A model generated the notes under the pieces. It was given only the letters and a program-made list of their open reading frames with translations, did no database searches and was not told the DNA's origin. 64,000 bases of DNA from Parapedobacter defluvii (GTDB lineage: Bacteria; Bacteroidota; Bacteroidia; Sphingobacteriales; Sphingobacteriaceae). Below, one piece after another: positions 17,615-27,300 of this stretch. The stretch spans positions 186,001 to 250,000 of the forward strand of contig NZ_BMIK01000001.1 in NCBI RefSeq assembly GCF_014642075.1, in the 5' to 3' direction. Positions within the stretch are counted from its first letter, which is position 1. Each line of letters starts with the position of its first letter. The translations under genes and the position numbers were made by a program.

Positions 17615-19570
17615 ATGTGTAAGAACGGAAAATTCAGATTCAAAGTCACGGGTTGCCTGTGGTTGCTAGGGCTGGTGGGAGTTCACTCAGTTTCATTCGC
17701 TCAATATGAGTACCGGGTGGGAAAAGGCGAATCATCCATCGAGCCGGGTGAAAATATCCTTTCCTTGGCGCTTGCAGGCTATGGTATACCAAGAGGGGGG
17801 CGGTTCTCCCTTGAGTGGAAGGAGCGAGGTAGGTTGGGTGCTGTTTCTGATGCCGCCATGATTTCAGGCAAGTTGTATACCCTGGTGGGAGGTAATGTGG
17901 GTGAGGTTGACTTGGACAAATTTGAAAGCGGAGCTTTTGTGCTCCGCCAAGATAGGTATATCAAGCTGCTGACCGCAGGAAACAACCGGCTGTTTGCGTT
18001 GGATGCACGCAATGAATTACTAGAAGCTGCCGCGCCGCGCGGGGGTAACATCCGTTGGAGGCGGGTGGGCAGTGTGCAGATGGCGCCGCAGGCCTTGTCT
18101 TACCATGACGGCCGATTTGTACTGCTGGATACGGCCGGAGTGTTATGGACGGCTGAAGACCGTGATGGATCCCTGGTATGGCATCCACTGGTAACATGCA
18201 GTGGGGCCATAGATGTGATGTCCGACCAACGTCAACTGTATGCACTTACTGACAAGCAGGAGATACTTCGCTATATGCCGGATACTGATTGGGTACGGAT
18301 TGCGATATCGAACGGCATCACATATCGCCAGGACATTCAGCTCCTGATAGCATCAGGAAGCGGATATTGGGCGTTGGATCATGCAGGTGTATTGTACCAG
18401 GCGCGTCATAGCAGCGTGAACCAACTCACCGTAGGTGCGTTGCTTGTACAGCAGGACAAACAGCGGGTTGCCATATTGGGAGCAGATGTCTGCGGGTTTG
18501 ATGCCGACTTTGTGAACGCCGTCAAACGAGATATCCAACAGACATTCGGGATATCACCCGCTGCGGTGATGGTGAATGCATCGCACACCCATTTTGCACC
18601 CGTTACGCAGCGATGGCTAACGTGGGGGCCGCATTGCCAAAAGCCAGACAGCACTTACCTGTATACCGTAGTAAAAGCCGGCATCATGGATGCCCTCCGG
18701 CAAGCTGAACGGTCTCTGCAACCGGCAAATCTATATGTGGGGAGATCAGCGGCTCAAATCGGCCGTAATCGAAGCCTACCGGAAGCTGATCCCCCTTATG
18801 ACCAAGCCCTTGACGTGATCCGTGTAGATTACGAACATCTTGATCAAGACGATATTGTGTTTCTGGCGGGATGCCATCCGGTTTCGGATAACTCGGGCAA
18901 AGAAGACATCACAATCAGTCCGAATTATCCCGGCGTTGCCCGTGAATTGCTGCTGCACCATTCGCAGGTCCGATCGGCCATGTTTCTGCAGGGGTGCGGC
19001 GGTGATATCAATCCCATTGACGTCGATCACCGGGTTACGGCAAAAAAAGTCGCGGCAACCGTAACCGGGCTGCTTGACCAAGGCACCATGCAGCAAATCG
19101 AGGGGAGCATTACCTTTTATCTAGATACCGTGCAGTTCGACAGCCGGCCTTGGCCTGAAGATAAAATCAAGGAGTTCCGGGCAGCCAATGAAGGATCGGA
19201 AGGCAATGTGGGCGCGGAAAAAAATGTCCGCTGGGCAGATCTGATGCTACAAAACATTCAGAAAGGCGAAATGCCGAAGACAATGCCGGTGTTTATCCAA
19301 ACGTTCAACATCGGTAATTGGAAATTAGTAGGAATTTCGCGCGAAACCACCACCGAATACAGCTTGGGTGTTAAGGCAATTTGGCCTGATAAAATGGTTT
19401 CGGTAGCTGGTTATTGTAATGACATATCCAGCTACCTGCCCACTAATAGGCACATCAGAGCCGGTACGTATGAAGGTCATGATTCATTCTTTTGGTATGG
19501 ACAACCAAATGTATTCCCTGAGAACGTATACGAAACAATCGTTGAAGCCATCAGGTCTAAAAACCGGTAA
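17615..19570 (+). CDS. Secreted neutral-ceramidase-like amidase with inserted beta-propeller
   Basis: This 651-residue protein has a signal peptide (residues ~1-30, LWLLGLVGVHSVSFAQ). Residues 33-60 (VGKGESSIEPGENILSLALA) match the very start of a ceramidase-like domain. Residues ~65-270 instead show repeated propeller-like blades (SGKLYTLVGGNVGEVDLDKF, NNRLFALDARNELLEAA, DGRFVLLDTAGVLWTAEDRD, SGYWALDHAGVLYQA). The ceramidase-like sequence then resumes with RVAILGADVCGFD, NASHTHFAPVTQRW (His-X-His), LAGCHPVSDNSG (His), ISPNYPGVARELL, VGISRETTTEYSLGVK (Glu) and VAGYCNDISSYLPT (Tyr). Compared with the single-domain homologue at 11145-12383 the propeller is nested inside the amidase domain. It is the last gene of the co-directional region B block; a hairpin follows at 19581-19617. 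Confidence 0.72.
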   Translation: MCKNGKFRFKVTGCLWLLGLVGVHSVSFAQYEYRVGKGESSIEPGENILSLALAGYGIPRGGRFSLEWKERGRLGAVSDAAMISGKLYTLVGGNVGEVDLDKFESGAFVLRQDRYIKLLTAGNNRLFALDARNELLEAAAPRGGNIRWRRVGSVQMAPQALSYHDGRFVLLDTAGVLWTAEDRDGSLVWHPLVTCSGAIDVMSDQRQLYALTDKQEILRYMPDTDWVRIAISNGITYRQDIQLLIASGSGYWALDHAGVLYQARHSSVNQLTVGALLVQQDKQRVAILGADVCGFDADFVNAVKRDIQQTFGISPAAVMVNASHTHFAPVTQRWLTWGPHCQKPDSTYLYTVVKAGIMDALRQAERSLQPANLYVGRSAAQIGRNRSLPEADPPYDQALDVIRVDYEHLDQDDIVFLAGCHPVSDNSGKEDITISPNYPGVARELLLHHSQVRSAMFLQGCGGDINPIDVDHRVTAKKVAATVTGLLDQGTMQQIEGSITFYLDTVQFDSRPWPEDKIKEFRAANEGSEGNVGAEKNVRWADLMLQNIQKGEMPKTMPVFIQTFNIGNWKLVGISRETTTEYSLGVKAIWPDKMVSVAGYCNDISSYLPTNRHIRAGTYEGHDSFFWYGQPNVFPENVYETIVEAIRSKNR

Positions 19571-19580
19571 TAGGAATGCC

Positions 19581-19617
19581 CTGGACTTTCCACGATCCCA
19601 TCGTGAAAGAATACCAG
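19581..19617 (+). terminator. Hairpin after region B operon (possible terminator)
   Basis: CTGG-A-CTTT-C-CACGAT, loop CCC, ATCGTG-AAAG-AATA-CCAG forms an interrupted stem ten bases after the ceramidase-like stop. It lacks a good downstream T-run, so factor-independent termination is uncertain; it may mark the 3' end of the region B transcript. Confidence 0.4.
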
Positions 19618-19726
19618 TCTTAGTCCCCTTCAATCGGTATATATGGTTGATTATTAATGTGTTGATAGGTGTTTTGAAAGAATATACTGACAGGACAGTG
19701 CAGTATGGCTACTCGAATCTTATTGT

Positions 19727-19734
19727 TATATTTG
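19727..19734 (+). promoter_or_regulatory. Possible -7 promoter element for the GH78 gene
   Basis: TATATTTG fits the Bacteroidota TAnnTTTG -7 consensus. Transcription would begin near 19741, upstream of the ATG at 19759 but downstream of the ATG at 19705, which supports the shorter GH78 start. No convincing TTTG lies 18-20 bases upstream, so confidence is modest. Confidence 0.4.
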
Positions 19735-19758
19735 ACCAATTGTATAGACCTTTCGCGT

Positions 19759-22386
19759 ATGCTTTTTCGTTTTTCTCAGGCGGTTGTTATCATGCTTTCT
19801 TATATATCCGTTTCCGCCGCCGAGGGGATTGTGTATGATCTTCGCTGTGAGTATCTGGACAATCCTATCGGAATAGATGCGCCCAATCCACGCTTTACAT
19901 GGAAGATCCGTGACGATCGTATGGGTGCCCGGCAAACCACCTATCGTATCGTTGTTGGATTGGATTCTGTGGCGGTGGGTGAGGGAAAAGCTGACCAATG
20001 GGACAGCGGGGAAAGGGCTTCCGATGTAAACTTGGTTTGCTATGACGGAAAAATGTTAAAACCATTTACCCGTTATTACTGGACGATCCAAGGAAAGGAT
20101 GCCACCGGTCGACTGTATTCGGATGCATCGGTAGCTTCTTTTGAAACCGGCCTGATGGGCTCGAAATGGAAAGGTGCCTGGATTTCGGATGGGCACGGCA
20201 TAGACCACAGGCCTGCACCTTATTTCCGGAAAACTTTTCAGGCAGGCAAACCGATCAAGCAAGCCCGTGCATATATGGCAGTTGCGGGACTCTATGAATT
20301 GTTCCTGAACGGCGAACGTGTGGGGAATCACCGGTTGGACCCGATGTATACACGTTTTGATAGACGTACGCTCTATGTCACTCATGATGTCACAGCATTG
20401 ATTAAGCAGGGTGCAAATGCGGTGGGCGTCGTATTGGGCAATGGATGGTACAATCACCAGGCCATGGCGGTATGGAACTTTGACAGGGCGCCCTGGCGTA
20501 ACCGCCCGGCATTCTGCCTGGATCTCCACATTACCTATGAAGATGGGACCACGGAAACCATCGTATCGGAGCGGGATTGGAAAACGAGCAGCGGAGCCAT
20601 TGTATCAAACAACATTTACACGGCCGAACACTACGACGGAAGATTGGAACAAGCCGGATGGAATACGGTCGATTTTGACGACAGCAAATGGCGAGGTGTT
20701 TCCTATCGTTCCGCACCCTCCCGACAGGTGGTTGCCCAAACACTCCATCCCATCCGGAATGTGGAAGAAATCCGGCCGAAAGCGGTAACCCGCTTTGATG
20801 ATACGACGTATCTGTTTGATTTGGGCAGAAATATAGCAGGCGTGAGTAAACTCACGGTCTCGGGTGCTGCTGGTACCGTATTGCGACTCAAACATGGCGA
20901 ACGCTTGGGCAAAGACGGGCGGGTAGACCTATCGAATATCGATGTATATTACCGGCCGGTGGATGACACCGATCCGTTCCAGACGGACATTGTCACGCTG
21001 AAAGGCGAAGGACCGGAGACCTTTATGCCGAGTTTTAATTATAAAGGCTTCCGGTATGTAGAGGTAACCAGCAGTCAACCGATACAACTTGACACGACTG
21101 ATTTGGTCGGGTATTTTATGCACAGCGACGTCCCCGCAGTTGGGCAGATCCGTTCGTCAAATCCCTTGATAGACCGCATCGCATGGGCTACCAATAATGC
21201 ATACCTATCCAATCTTTTCGGCTATCCGACGGATTGCCCCCAGCGCGAAAAAAACGGCTGGACGGGCGACGGTCACTTTGCCATCGAAACAGCCCTGTAC
21301 AACTTTGATGGAATTACAGTTTACGAAAAGTGGATGGCTGACCACCGCGACGAGCAACAGCCCAATGGGGTATTACCCGATATCATTCCCACGGGAGGAT
21401 GGGGATATGGGACGGCGAATGGCACAGACTGGACCAGCACCATTGCCATCATTCCCTGGAACCTGTATCTTTTCTATGGCGATACCAAGCCTTTATCGGA
21501 AAACTACGAGGCCATCAAGCGTTATGTGGATTACGTCACTCAGATCAGTCCCAATGGACTGACAACCTGGGGCAGAGGCGACTGGGTTCCGGTAAAGTCG
21601 CAGTCTTCACTCGAACTTACATCGTCCATTTATTATTATGTGGATGCGGTTATTTTGTCTAAGGCTGCCGGATTACTTGGAAAAAAAGACGACCACGAAC
21701 AATACAAGCGGTTGGCTGATTTTATCAAACAGGCCATTAACGACAAATACCTGAATCAGGAAACGGGTATTTACGCCTCCGGTACCCAAACAGAACTCAG
21801 CATGCCGTTGATGTGGCATGTCGTTCCCGAGGCGTTGGTAGCTAAAGTTGCCCAACGGTTGGCCGAGCGCGTGGAGGTGGATGGTAACCACATTGATGTG
21901 GGCGTACTGGGCGCGAAGGCCGTTCTCAACGCACTGAGCGAAAACGGCTACGCGGATCTTGCCTATACACTGGCTTCCCGGGATACCTATCCTTCCTGGG
22001 GAGCGTGGGTTGCTGCAGGGGCAACAACCCTGCTTGAAAACTGGGACTTGAATGCCACGCGTGATATTTCGGACAACCACATGATGTTCGGCGAGATCGG
22101 TGCTTGGTTTTTCAAGGGGTTGGGAGGTATTAAGCCCGACGAAAACCAGCCGGGATTCAAACATGTACGCATTGAACCTCATTTCGTGAAAGGGTTGGAT
22201 CATTTCGAGGCGACGTTTGAAGGACCTTACGGTGCAATTACCAGCCGATGGAAGAAAAAAGGCAAGGGAGTGGATATAGAAATTATTCTCCCTGCCAACA
22301 GTACGGCTACTTTGGTATTGCCCAATGGCGAGCAGCGCGTACTACCTGCCGGAAGCCATCGTATTGCATGGCGTACTAAAAGCTGA
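19759..22386 (+). CDS. Alpha-L-rhamnosidase, GH78
   Basis: This ~875-residue secreted glycosidase would release terminal alpha-L-rhamnose from glycans or plant glycosides. Using the ATG at 19759 gives a compact signal peptide (LFRFSQAVVIMLSYISVSAA); an in-frame ATG at 19705 would add 18 residues. Domains in order: N-terminal fibronectin-like region (LDNPIGIDAPNPRFTWKI), beta-sandwich accessory domains (YFRKTFQAGKPIKQARAYMA; GVVLGNGWYNHQAMA), then the (alpha/alpha)6 barrel with the GH78 hallmark DCPQREKNGWTGDGH, and a C-terminal domain with GFKHVRIEPHFVKGLDHFEA. The gene ends 5 bp before the sigma factor gene, so the enzyme and the FecI/FecR regulators are probably co-transcribed. It ties region C to rhamnose-containing glycans. 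Confidence 0.93.
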   Translation: MLFRFSQAVVIMLSYISVSAAEGIVYDLRCEYLDNPIGIDAPNPRFTWKIRDDRMGARQTTYRIVVGLDSVAVGEGKADQWDSGERASDVNLVCYDGKMLKPFTRYYWTIQGKDATGRLYSDASVASFETGLMGSKWKGAWISDGHGIDHRPAPYFRKTFQAGKPIKQARAYMAVAGLYELFLNGERVGNHRLDPMYTRFDRRTLYVTHDVTALIKQGANAVGVVLGNGWYNHQAMAVWNFDRAPWRNRPAFCLDLHITYEDGTTETIVSERDWKTSSGAIVSNNIYTAEHYDGRLEQAGWNTVDFDDSKWRGVSYRSAPSRQVVAQTLHPIRNVEEIRPKAVTRFDDTTYLFDLGRNIAGVSKLTVSGAAGTVLRLKHGERLGKDGRVDLSNIDVYYRPVDDTDPFQTDIVTLKGEGPETFMPSFNYKGFRYVEVTSSQPIQLDTTDLVGYFMHSDVPAVGQIRSSNPLIDRIAWATNNAYLSNLFGYPTDCPQREKNGWTGDGHFAIETALYNFDGITVYEKWMADHRDEQQPNGVLPDIIPTGGWGYGTANGTDWTSTIAIIPWNLYLFYGDTKPLSENYEAIKRYVDYVTQISPNGLTTWGRGDWVPVKSQSSLELTSSIYYYVDAVILSKAAGLLGKKDDHEQYKRLADFIKQAINDKYLNQETGIYASGTQTELSMPLMWHVVPEALVAKVAQRLAERVEVDGNHIDVGVLGAKAVLNALSENGYADLAYTLASRDTYPSWGAWVAAGATTLLENWDLNATRDISDNHMMFGEIGAWFFKGLGGIKPDENQPGFKHVRIEPHFVKGLDHFEATFEGPYGAITSRWKKKGKGVDIEIILPANSTATLVLPNGEQRVLPAGSHRIAWRTKS

Positions 22387-22391
22387 CTTTT

Positions 22392-22955
22392 ATGTCATCG
22401 GTAAAGCAACATACAGATTCCGAACTACTTGTTTTACTCAAAGAGAACGATGAACTTGCTTTTACCGAGCTTTACAAACGATACTGGAAGAAGTTATTCG
22501 CCATCGCCGCCAACCGCTTGGGCTATCCGGAAGATGCCGAGGAAATCGTGCAGGATATCTTCGCTTCACTGTGGCGGAGGCGCATCACCCTCAAAGACGA
22601 CCTGGATGTCGGGGTTTATTTGAGCGTTTCGGTAAAATACCGCGTGATTAAAACGCTTGGAAAACATTATCTCCAGAAACGATACATCGATTCATTGGTA
22701 ACCCGTGATCAGATCGATGATTCAACCCAGGAATGGCTGGCATTTGAGGAGCTGCGCGACCAATTGGCGCTATCCGTTGCACAACTCCCTCGAAAATGCC
22801 GCCTGGTATTCCAACTAAGCCGCGATAAGGGTCTATCGCAGAAACAGATTGCCACAGAACTCGGTATTTCCGAGAAAACCGTGGAGGCACATCTCGGCAA
22901 AGCGTTCAAAATCTTACGTACAAAGCTGGCCAGCTTTCTCATGACCTTGCTTTAA
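22392..22955 (+). CDS. ECF RNA polymerase sigma factor (FecI-like)
   Basis: This is a 187-residue extracytoplasmic-function sigma-70 factor. Region 2 is visible as ELAFTELYKRYWKKLFAIA and DAEEIVQDIFASLWRR. Region 4 carries the helix-turn-helix LSQKQIATELGISEKTVEAH. Length matches Bacteroidota FecI-like regulators paired with FecR and STN-type SusC proteins. The gene starts 5 bp after the GH78 stop and is followed 61 bp later by fecR. It is expected to be held by the FecR protein until the STN domain of the downstream SusC signals substrate, then to drive the susC promoter. That wiring is inferred from family knowledge and synteny. Confidence 0.95.
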   Translation: MSSVKQHTDSELLVLLKENDELAFTELYKRYWKKLFAIAANRLGYPEDAEEIVQDIFASLWRRRITLKDDLDVGVYLSVSVKYRVIKTLGKHYLQKRYIDSLVTRDQIDDSTQEWLAFEELRDQLALSVAQLPRKCRLVFQLSRDKGLSQKQIATELGISEKTVEAHLGKAFKILRTKLASFLMTLL

Positions 22956-23016
22956 TTTTTTTGAGAAGACTAAGGGATTAAGCTCACTGCGGGTATCTAC
23001 AGTAAAGGACCCAATT

Positions 23017-24174
23017 ATGAGCGGAAAAGAGCACTACGAAAAGTTGGCGCTGAAGTGGCTGGAAGGTACGATCACCGAAGCCGAAAAAGCTGAATTTACG
23101 GCTTGGTATAACAGCTATTACGACGATAAAAGCTTTCTTCCGAGTTCGTTTGCTGAAAGTGAACAGGATTTAGAGGACCGTATTTTTGATAAGGTCAGGC
23201 AACTCATGAAACAACCTGAGCATATCCCGGTAAAAAGAAGCAACCTGTCCTGGCCGAGAGCAATCGCTGCTGCTGCGATACTGTTTGTCTGTTGCTCGCT
23301 CGGTTTCTTTTGGTGGCAAGCGAAATTCCAAGACAGAAACGATACACGTGACGTGGCACACGATGTACAACCGGGGGGTAACCGGGCAACATTGACGCTA
23401 TCCGATGGCCGCGTTGTTGAGCTCAGTGACGCACAGAGGGGTATTGTGCTGGCCAACGGAAAAATCCAATACGAAGATGGTTCACAATTGATTGCCGCAC
23501 CCTCCGCATCACCCGACGGCGATCAAACTGCCTCGCTGCTTGAGATGACCACGCCCAAAGGTGGCAAGTATCGGGTTACGTTGTCCGATGGTACCTCCGT
23601 GTGGCTGAATTCGGCTTCTACGCTGCGATATCCTTCACCATTCGGAAAAGGAAAGCGTATCGTCGAGCTAGATGGCGAAGGTTATTTTGATGTTTCGCCT
23701 GACACGGATCATCCATTTGTTGTCCTGTGTAATGGTCAGGAAGTCGAAGTGCTGGGCACCGCGTTCAATATCAATTCTTATGCAGATGAAGAAGGGATCC
23801 GTACAACACTGGTGCATGGAAAAGTAAGCGTGCGGGCAGCCCGTGCCAATTCGAAAAGCCGGATGTTACTGCCTGGTCAACAGGCAGTATTGCAGGATGA
23901 CAATTTTGAGGTCAGTGAAGTCGATACAGCTGAAATAACGGCGTGGAGGGAAGGTTTTTTCTATTTTAACAATACCGATCTCCACACAGTCATGAGGCAG
24001 TTTGCGCGTTGGTATGATCTTAAAGTGTCCTATGAGGGCATGCCTACCAATGAAAAATTTATGGGAAGGATTCCAATGGATATGACATTGAATTCGGTAT
24101 TTAAGGTGTTGGCTGCAACGGGTGTAGATTTCGAAATCAAAGCAGATCGCCAATTGGTGGTTAAAGGAAAATAA
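23017..24174 (+). CDS. FecR-family anti-sigma factor
   Basis: This is a 385-residue single-pass inner-membrane regulator. A cytoplasmic N-terminal segment (~1-80, YEKLALKWLEGTITEAEKAE) precedes one transmembrane helix near residue 85-103 (AIAAAAILFVCCSLGFFWW). The periplasmic FecR domain follows, with TTPKGGKYRVTLSDGTSVWL, RIVELDGEGYFDVSPD and FVVLCNGQEVEVLGTAFNIN, and a C-terminal DUF4974-like stretch (FNNTDLHTVMRQFARWYDL). The architecture is standard for sensors that transmit signal from an STN-bearing TonB receptor to the ECF sigma factor. It lies between the sigma gene and the STN-SusC gene on the same strand. Confidence 0.95.
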   Translation: MSGKEHYEKLALKWLEGTITEAEKAEFTAWYNSYYDDKSFLPSSFAESEQDLEDRIFDKVRQLMKQPEHIPVKRSNLSWPRAIAAAAILFVCCSLGFFWWQAKFQDRNDTRDVAHDVQPGGNRATLTLSDGRVVELSDAQRGIVLANGKIQYEDGSQLIAAPSASPDGDQTASLLEMTTPKGGKYRVTLSDGTSVWLNSASTLRYPSPFGKGKRIVELDGEGYFDVSPDTDHPFVVLCNGQEVEVLGTAFNINSYADEEGIRTTLVHGKVSVRAARANSKSRMLLPGQQAVLQDDNFEVSEVDTAEITAWREGFFYFNNTDLHTVMRQFARWYDLKVSYEGMPTNEKFMGRIPMDMTLNSVFKVLAATGVDFEIKADRQLVVKGK

Positions 24175-24241
24175 CGATTTAAATTGATTTACTAACCTTA
24201 AATAAACCCATTATGAATACGACAATCACATAAGCATGAAC

Positions 24242-24300
24242 GGAATACCAAGGAAAGGTCGGAAGTGCTGGTAACACTGCCGACCGGTATTTGGTATGCC
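24242..24300 (+). ncRNA. Two-stem hairpin in the susC leader (structured leader RNA candidate)
   Basis: Within the 163-bp fecR-susC gap, GGAATACCAA (24242-24251) pairs with TTGGTATGCC (24291-24300), 9 of 10 positions. Inside it GGTCGG (24257-24262) pairs with CCGACC (24280-24285), and AGTG pairs with CACT around a 7-nt loop. There is no T-run, so it is not an ordinary terminator. Two tiny frames start at 24213 (6 codons) and 24237 (12 codons); the second stops in the hairpin loop. A role as a leader regulatory structure or small-RNA target is inference. Confidence 0.45.
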
Positions 24301-24361
24301 TGAATCTTCAAGAGTAGTTTCAAATTAATCTTATTGAATGACAACCAAACAATGCAAAATT

Positions 24362-27300
24362 ATGCAATTAAAACGATTATCAAGTTTTAGCAAAGGAGTT
24401 ATCATGCGCATAAACCTAACCATCGCCATACTAACCCTCTGCTGTGTGCAGCTTTCGGCCGAAGTATTCGGCCAGCGTGTTACACTGAGAATGCGTAATA
24501 CCCCATTTTTAGAAGCCATCCGCAGTATCGAAAGGCAGAGTGGATACACCTTTTTTTTCAAAATGCGGGATGTCGACGGGCTGGGCCCGGTGACCGTTTC
24601 CATTACCGATAAACCAATCACGGAAGTATTGGATAAGTTGCTGGACAATAAAACGTATAGTTTTCAAATCCAGGAAAAAGTCATCGTGTTGACAAAAAAG
24701 CCGATGGCAGCTACATCCACGGGCGTAAAAGCGACACATCTTTCTCCGCAGCTGATCATGCAACGCGAGGTCCGGGGCCAAGTCACCGATTCGCTTGGAA
24801 CTCCGATTGCAGGGGTTTCCGTGTTAATCAAGGGCACAACCACGGGCATATCCACCGACGACCAGGGGCGGTTCCAACTTCTTGCGGTAGATGGTCAGGT
24901 GCTTGAATTCCGTGCAGTAGGTTATCTTCCCAAAGAGGTTACAATAGCTAATCAACCTTTGATTACTGTTATTTTGAAGGAAGAAACTATCGGGATTGAA
25001 GAAGTAGTTGCCGTAGGTTATGGTACTCAAAGGAAAGTGACAAGTACGGGGTCAATTTCTACGGCGTTAGGCAGTGATATAAAGACCTCGCCAACAACCA
25101 ATCTTACCAATAATCTAGCAGGACGCATATCGGGGCTAACTTCCATTACAAGAAGCGGTCAACCTGGGGCTGATGGGTCTACCTTGCTCATCCGTGGTTC
25201 CAACACACTTGGAAATAACAGCCCGTTGATTGTTGTGGATGGTATTGCTGGCCGTGAGTTTGCCCGCCTTAACCCAGCCGATATTGAGTCAATCACAGTT
25301 TTAAAGGATGCCTCTGCTGCAATTTATGGTGCACAGGCTGCCAATGGTGTCATATTGATTACAACAAAACGCGGGAAAGTGGGTAGTTCCAGCATTTCCG
25401 TGAATATAGGTGGTGGGGTAAATCAGCCTACCCGTATTCCCGATATGGCTGATGCGGCAACTTATGCAACAATGATTAATGAGCTTCATTATTACCAAGA
25501 CGAATCAAAAGGCCGTTTTCAACAATTTTCGGAAGAAGACATAGTGAAATATAGGGATGGCTCCGATCCATGGGGGCATCCGAATACCGATTGGTTCGAT
25601 GAAACATTAAAGAAATTTGCAAAACAATACAGTGCGGACATTAGGATTACCGGCGGCAGCGAAGCCTTAAAATATTATATTTCCGGAGCAACTAAATATT
25701 CGGATGCGTATTACAAAAAAAGCGCGAATGATTACAAGCAGTATAATTTCCGTAGTAATTTAGATGGAAAAATAAGTAAATCTGTTACCATTTCGGTTGA
25801 CGTTGCAGCCAGTCGGGAAGAGTATAATAATCCGGGTTACGGAGGAGGTGCCGGTGGAATTTGGCGTTCATTAATGAGAGGAATGCCTACACGCCCCGCA
25901 TATTATCCTACCGGAGAACCCGGCCCTGACCTTGAGTTTGGGGATCAACCCGTAGTTACCACTACCGATGCTACCGGTTACGACAGAAGTGTATGGGATA
26001 AATTGGAAACCAACGCCAGGATCGTCGTTGATATTCCTTGGATTGATGGATTGTCTGTACAAGGGAATGCTTCATATGATAAACATGTAAACCTGAGCAA
26101 ACGATTCCAAAAACCTTGGATATTATATTCTTGGGATGGGGGTGATGATCACCAGCTGACAGCCGCAACGAAAGGAATTACCTCTGCCCAGCTAACGGAA
26201 TCAACCGTTAACCGATATCGATCAACCATTAACCTGTTTGCCACCTACGAAAATACATTTGCGGATGCGCATAAAATGAAGATTATGTTTGGGGCTGAAA
26301 GACAGTCAGGTTTCTCCGATGACTTTTCGGCCTTCCGAAGAAATTATCTTTCGACAGCCATCGATCAATTATTTGCAGGGGCTGACGATGAATATATGTC
26401 TAATAACGGATCTGCATCCTTATACAAGCGGGCTAATTATTTTGGCCGTATTAATTACGATTTCCATCAGAAATATCTGCTGGAAGCCCTGTTTAGGTAT
26501 GATGGTTCATATATTTTTGCTCCCGGCAAACAATTTGGATTTTTTCCTGGTTTTTCGGCCGGATGGCGTATCTCCGAAGAAAAGTTTTGGAAGGAAAGAG
26601 TCAGTCTTTTTGATGAATTGAAACTGCGGGCCTCTTGGGGCCAAACGGGTAACGACCGAATCAATGAATATCAATATTTATCATCCTATGCCTTTCTTCC
26701 TCAGGCTTATACGTTTGGTGGCACAAACGATGAAAAAATGATTTACGAAAGTCGTATTCCTAACCCAGATGTAACTTGGGAAGTAGCAACCCAACGTAAC
26801 ATCGGATTAGATGCTACCTTATTAAACCACAAATTATCTTTTTCGTTGGATTACTTCATGAACGACCGTTCAAATATTCTTTGGACCCGGAACGCTTCTG
26901 TACCTAAATCCAGCGGGTTAAGCCTACCGAGGGAGAATATCGGTGAAGTAAGTAATAATGGTTTTGAAGCGACTATATCATACGGTAACAGAGAGGGGAA
27001 TTTCAACTATCACATCTCGCTTAATGGTAGTTATTCAAAAAATAAGATTGATTTCTGGGATGAAGCTCCGGGTGCCCCGGTATGGCAACAATCGACGGGA
27101 CACCCTATGAATACGGGTTTGTATTACCGGGCAATCGGAATATTTAAAGACCAGGCTGCGGTGGACGCTTATCCACACTGGGAAGGGGCACGTGCAGGTG
27201 ATGTCATTTTTGAGGATTACAATAAAGACGGGATCATCGACGGATTAGATCGTGTGAGGGACGATTTTAATACAGTACCCCGTTTTACGGGCGGTATGAA

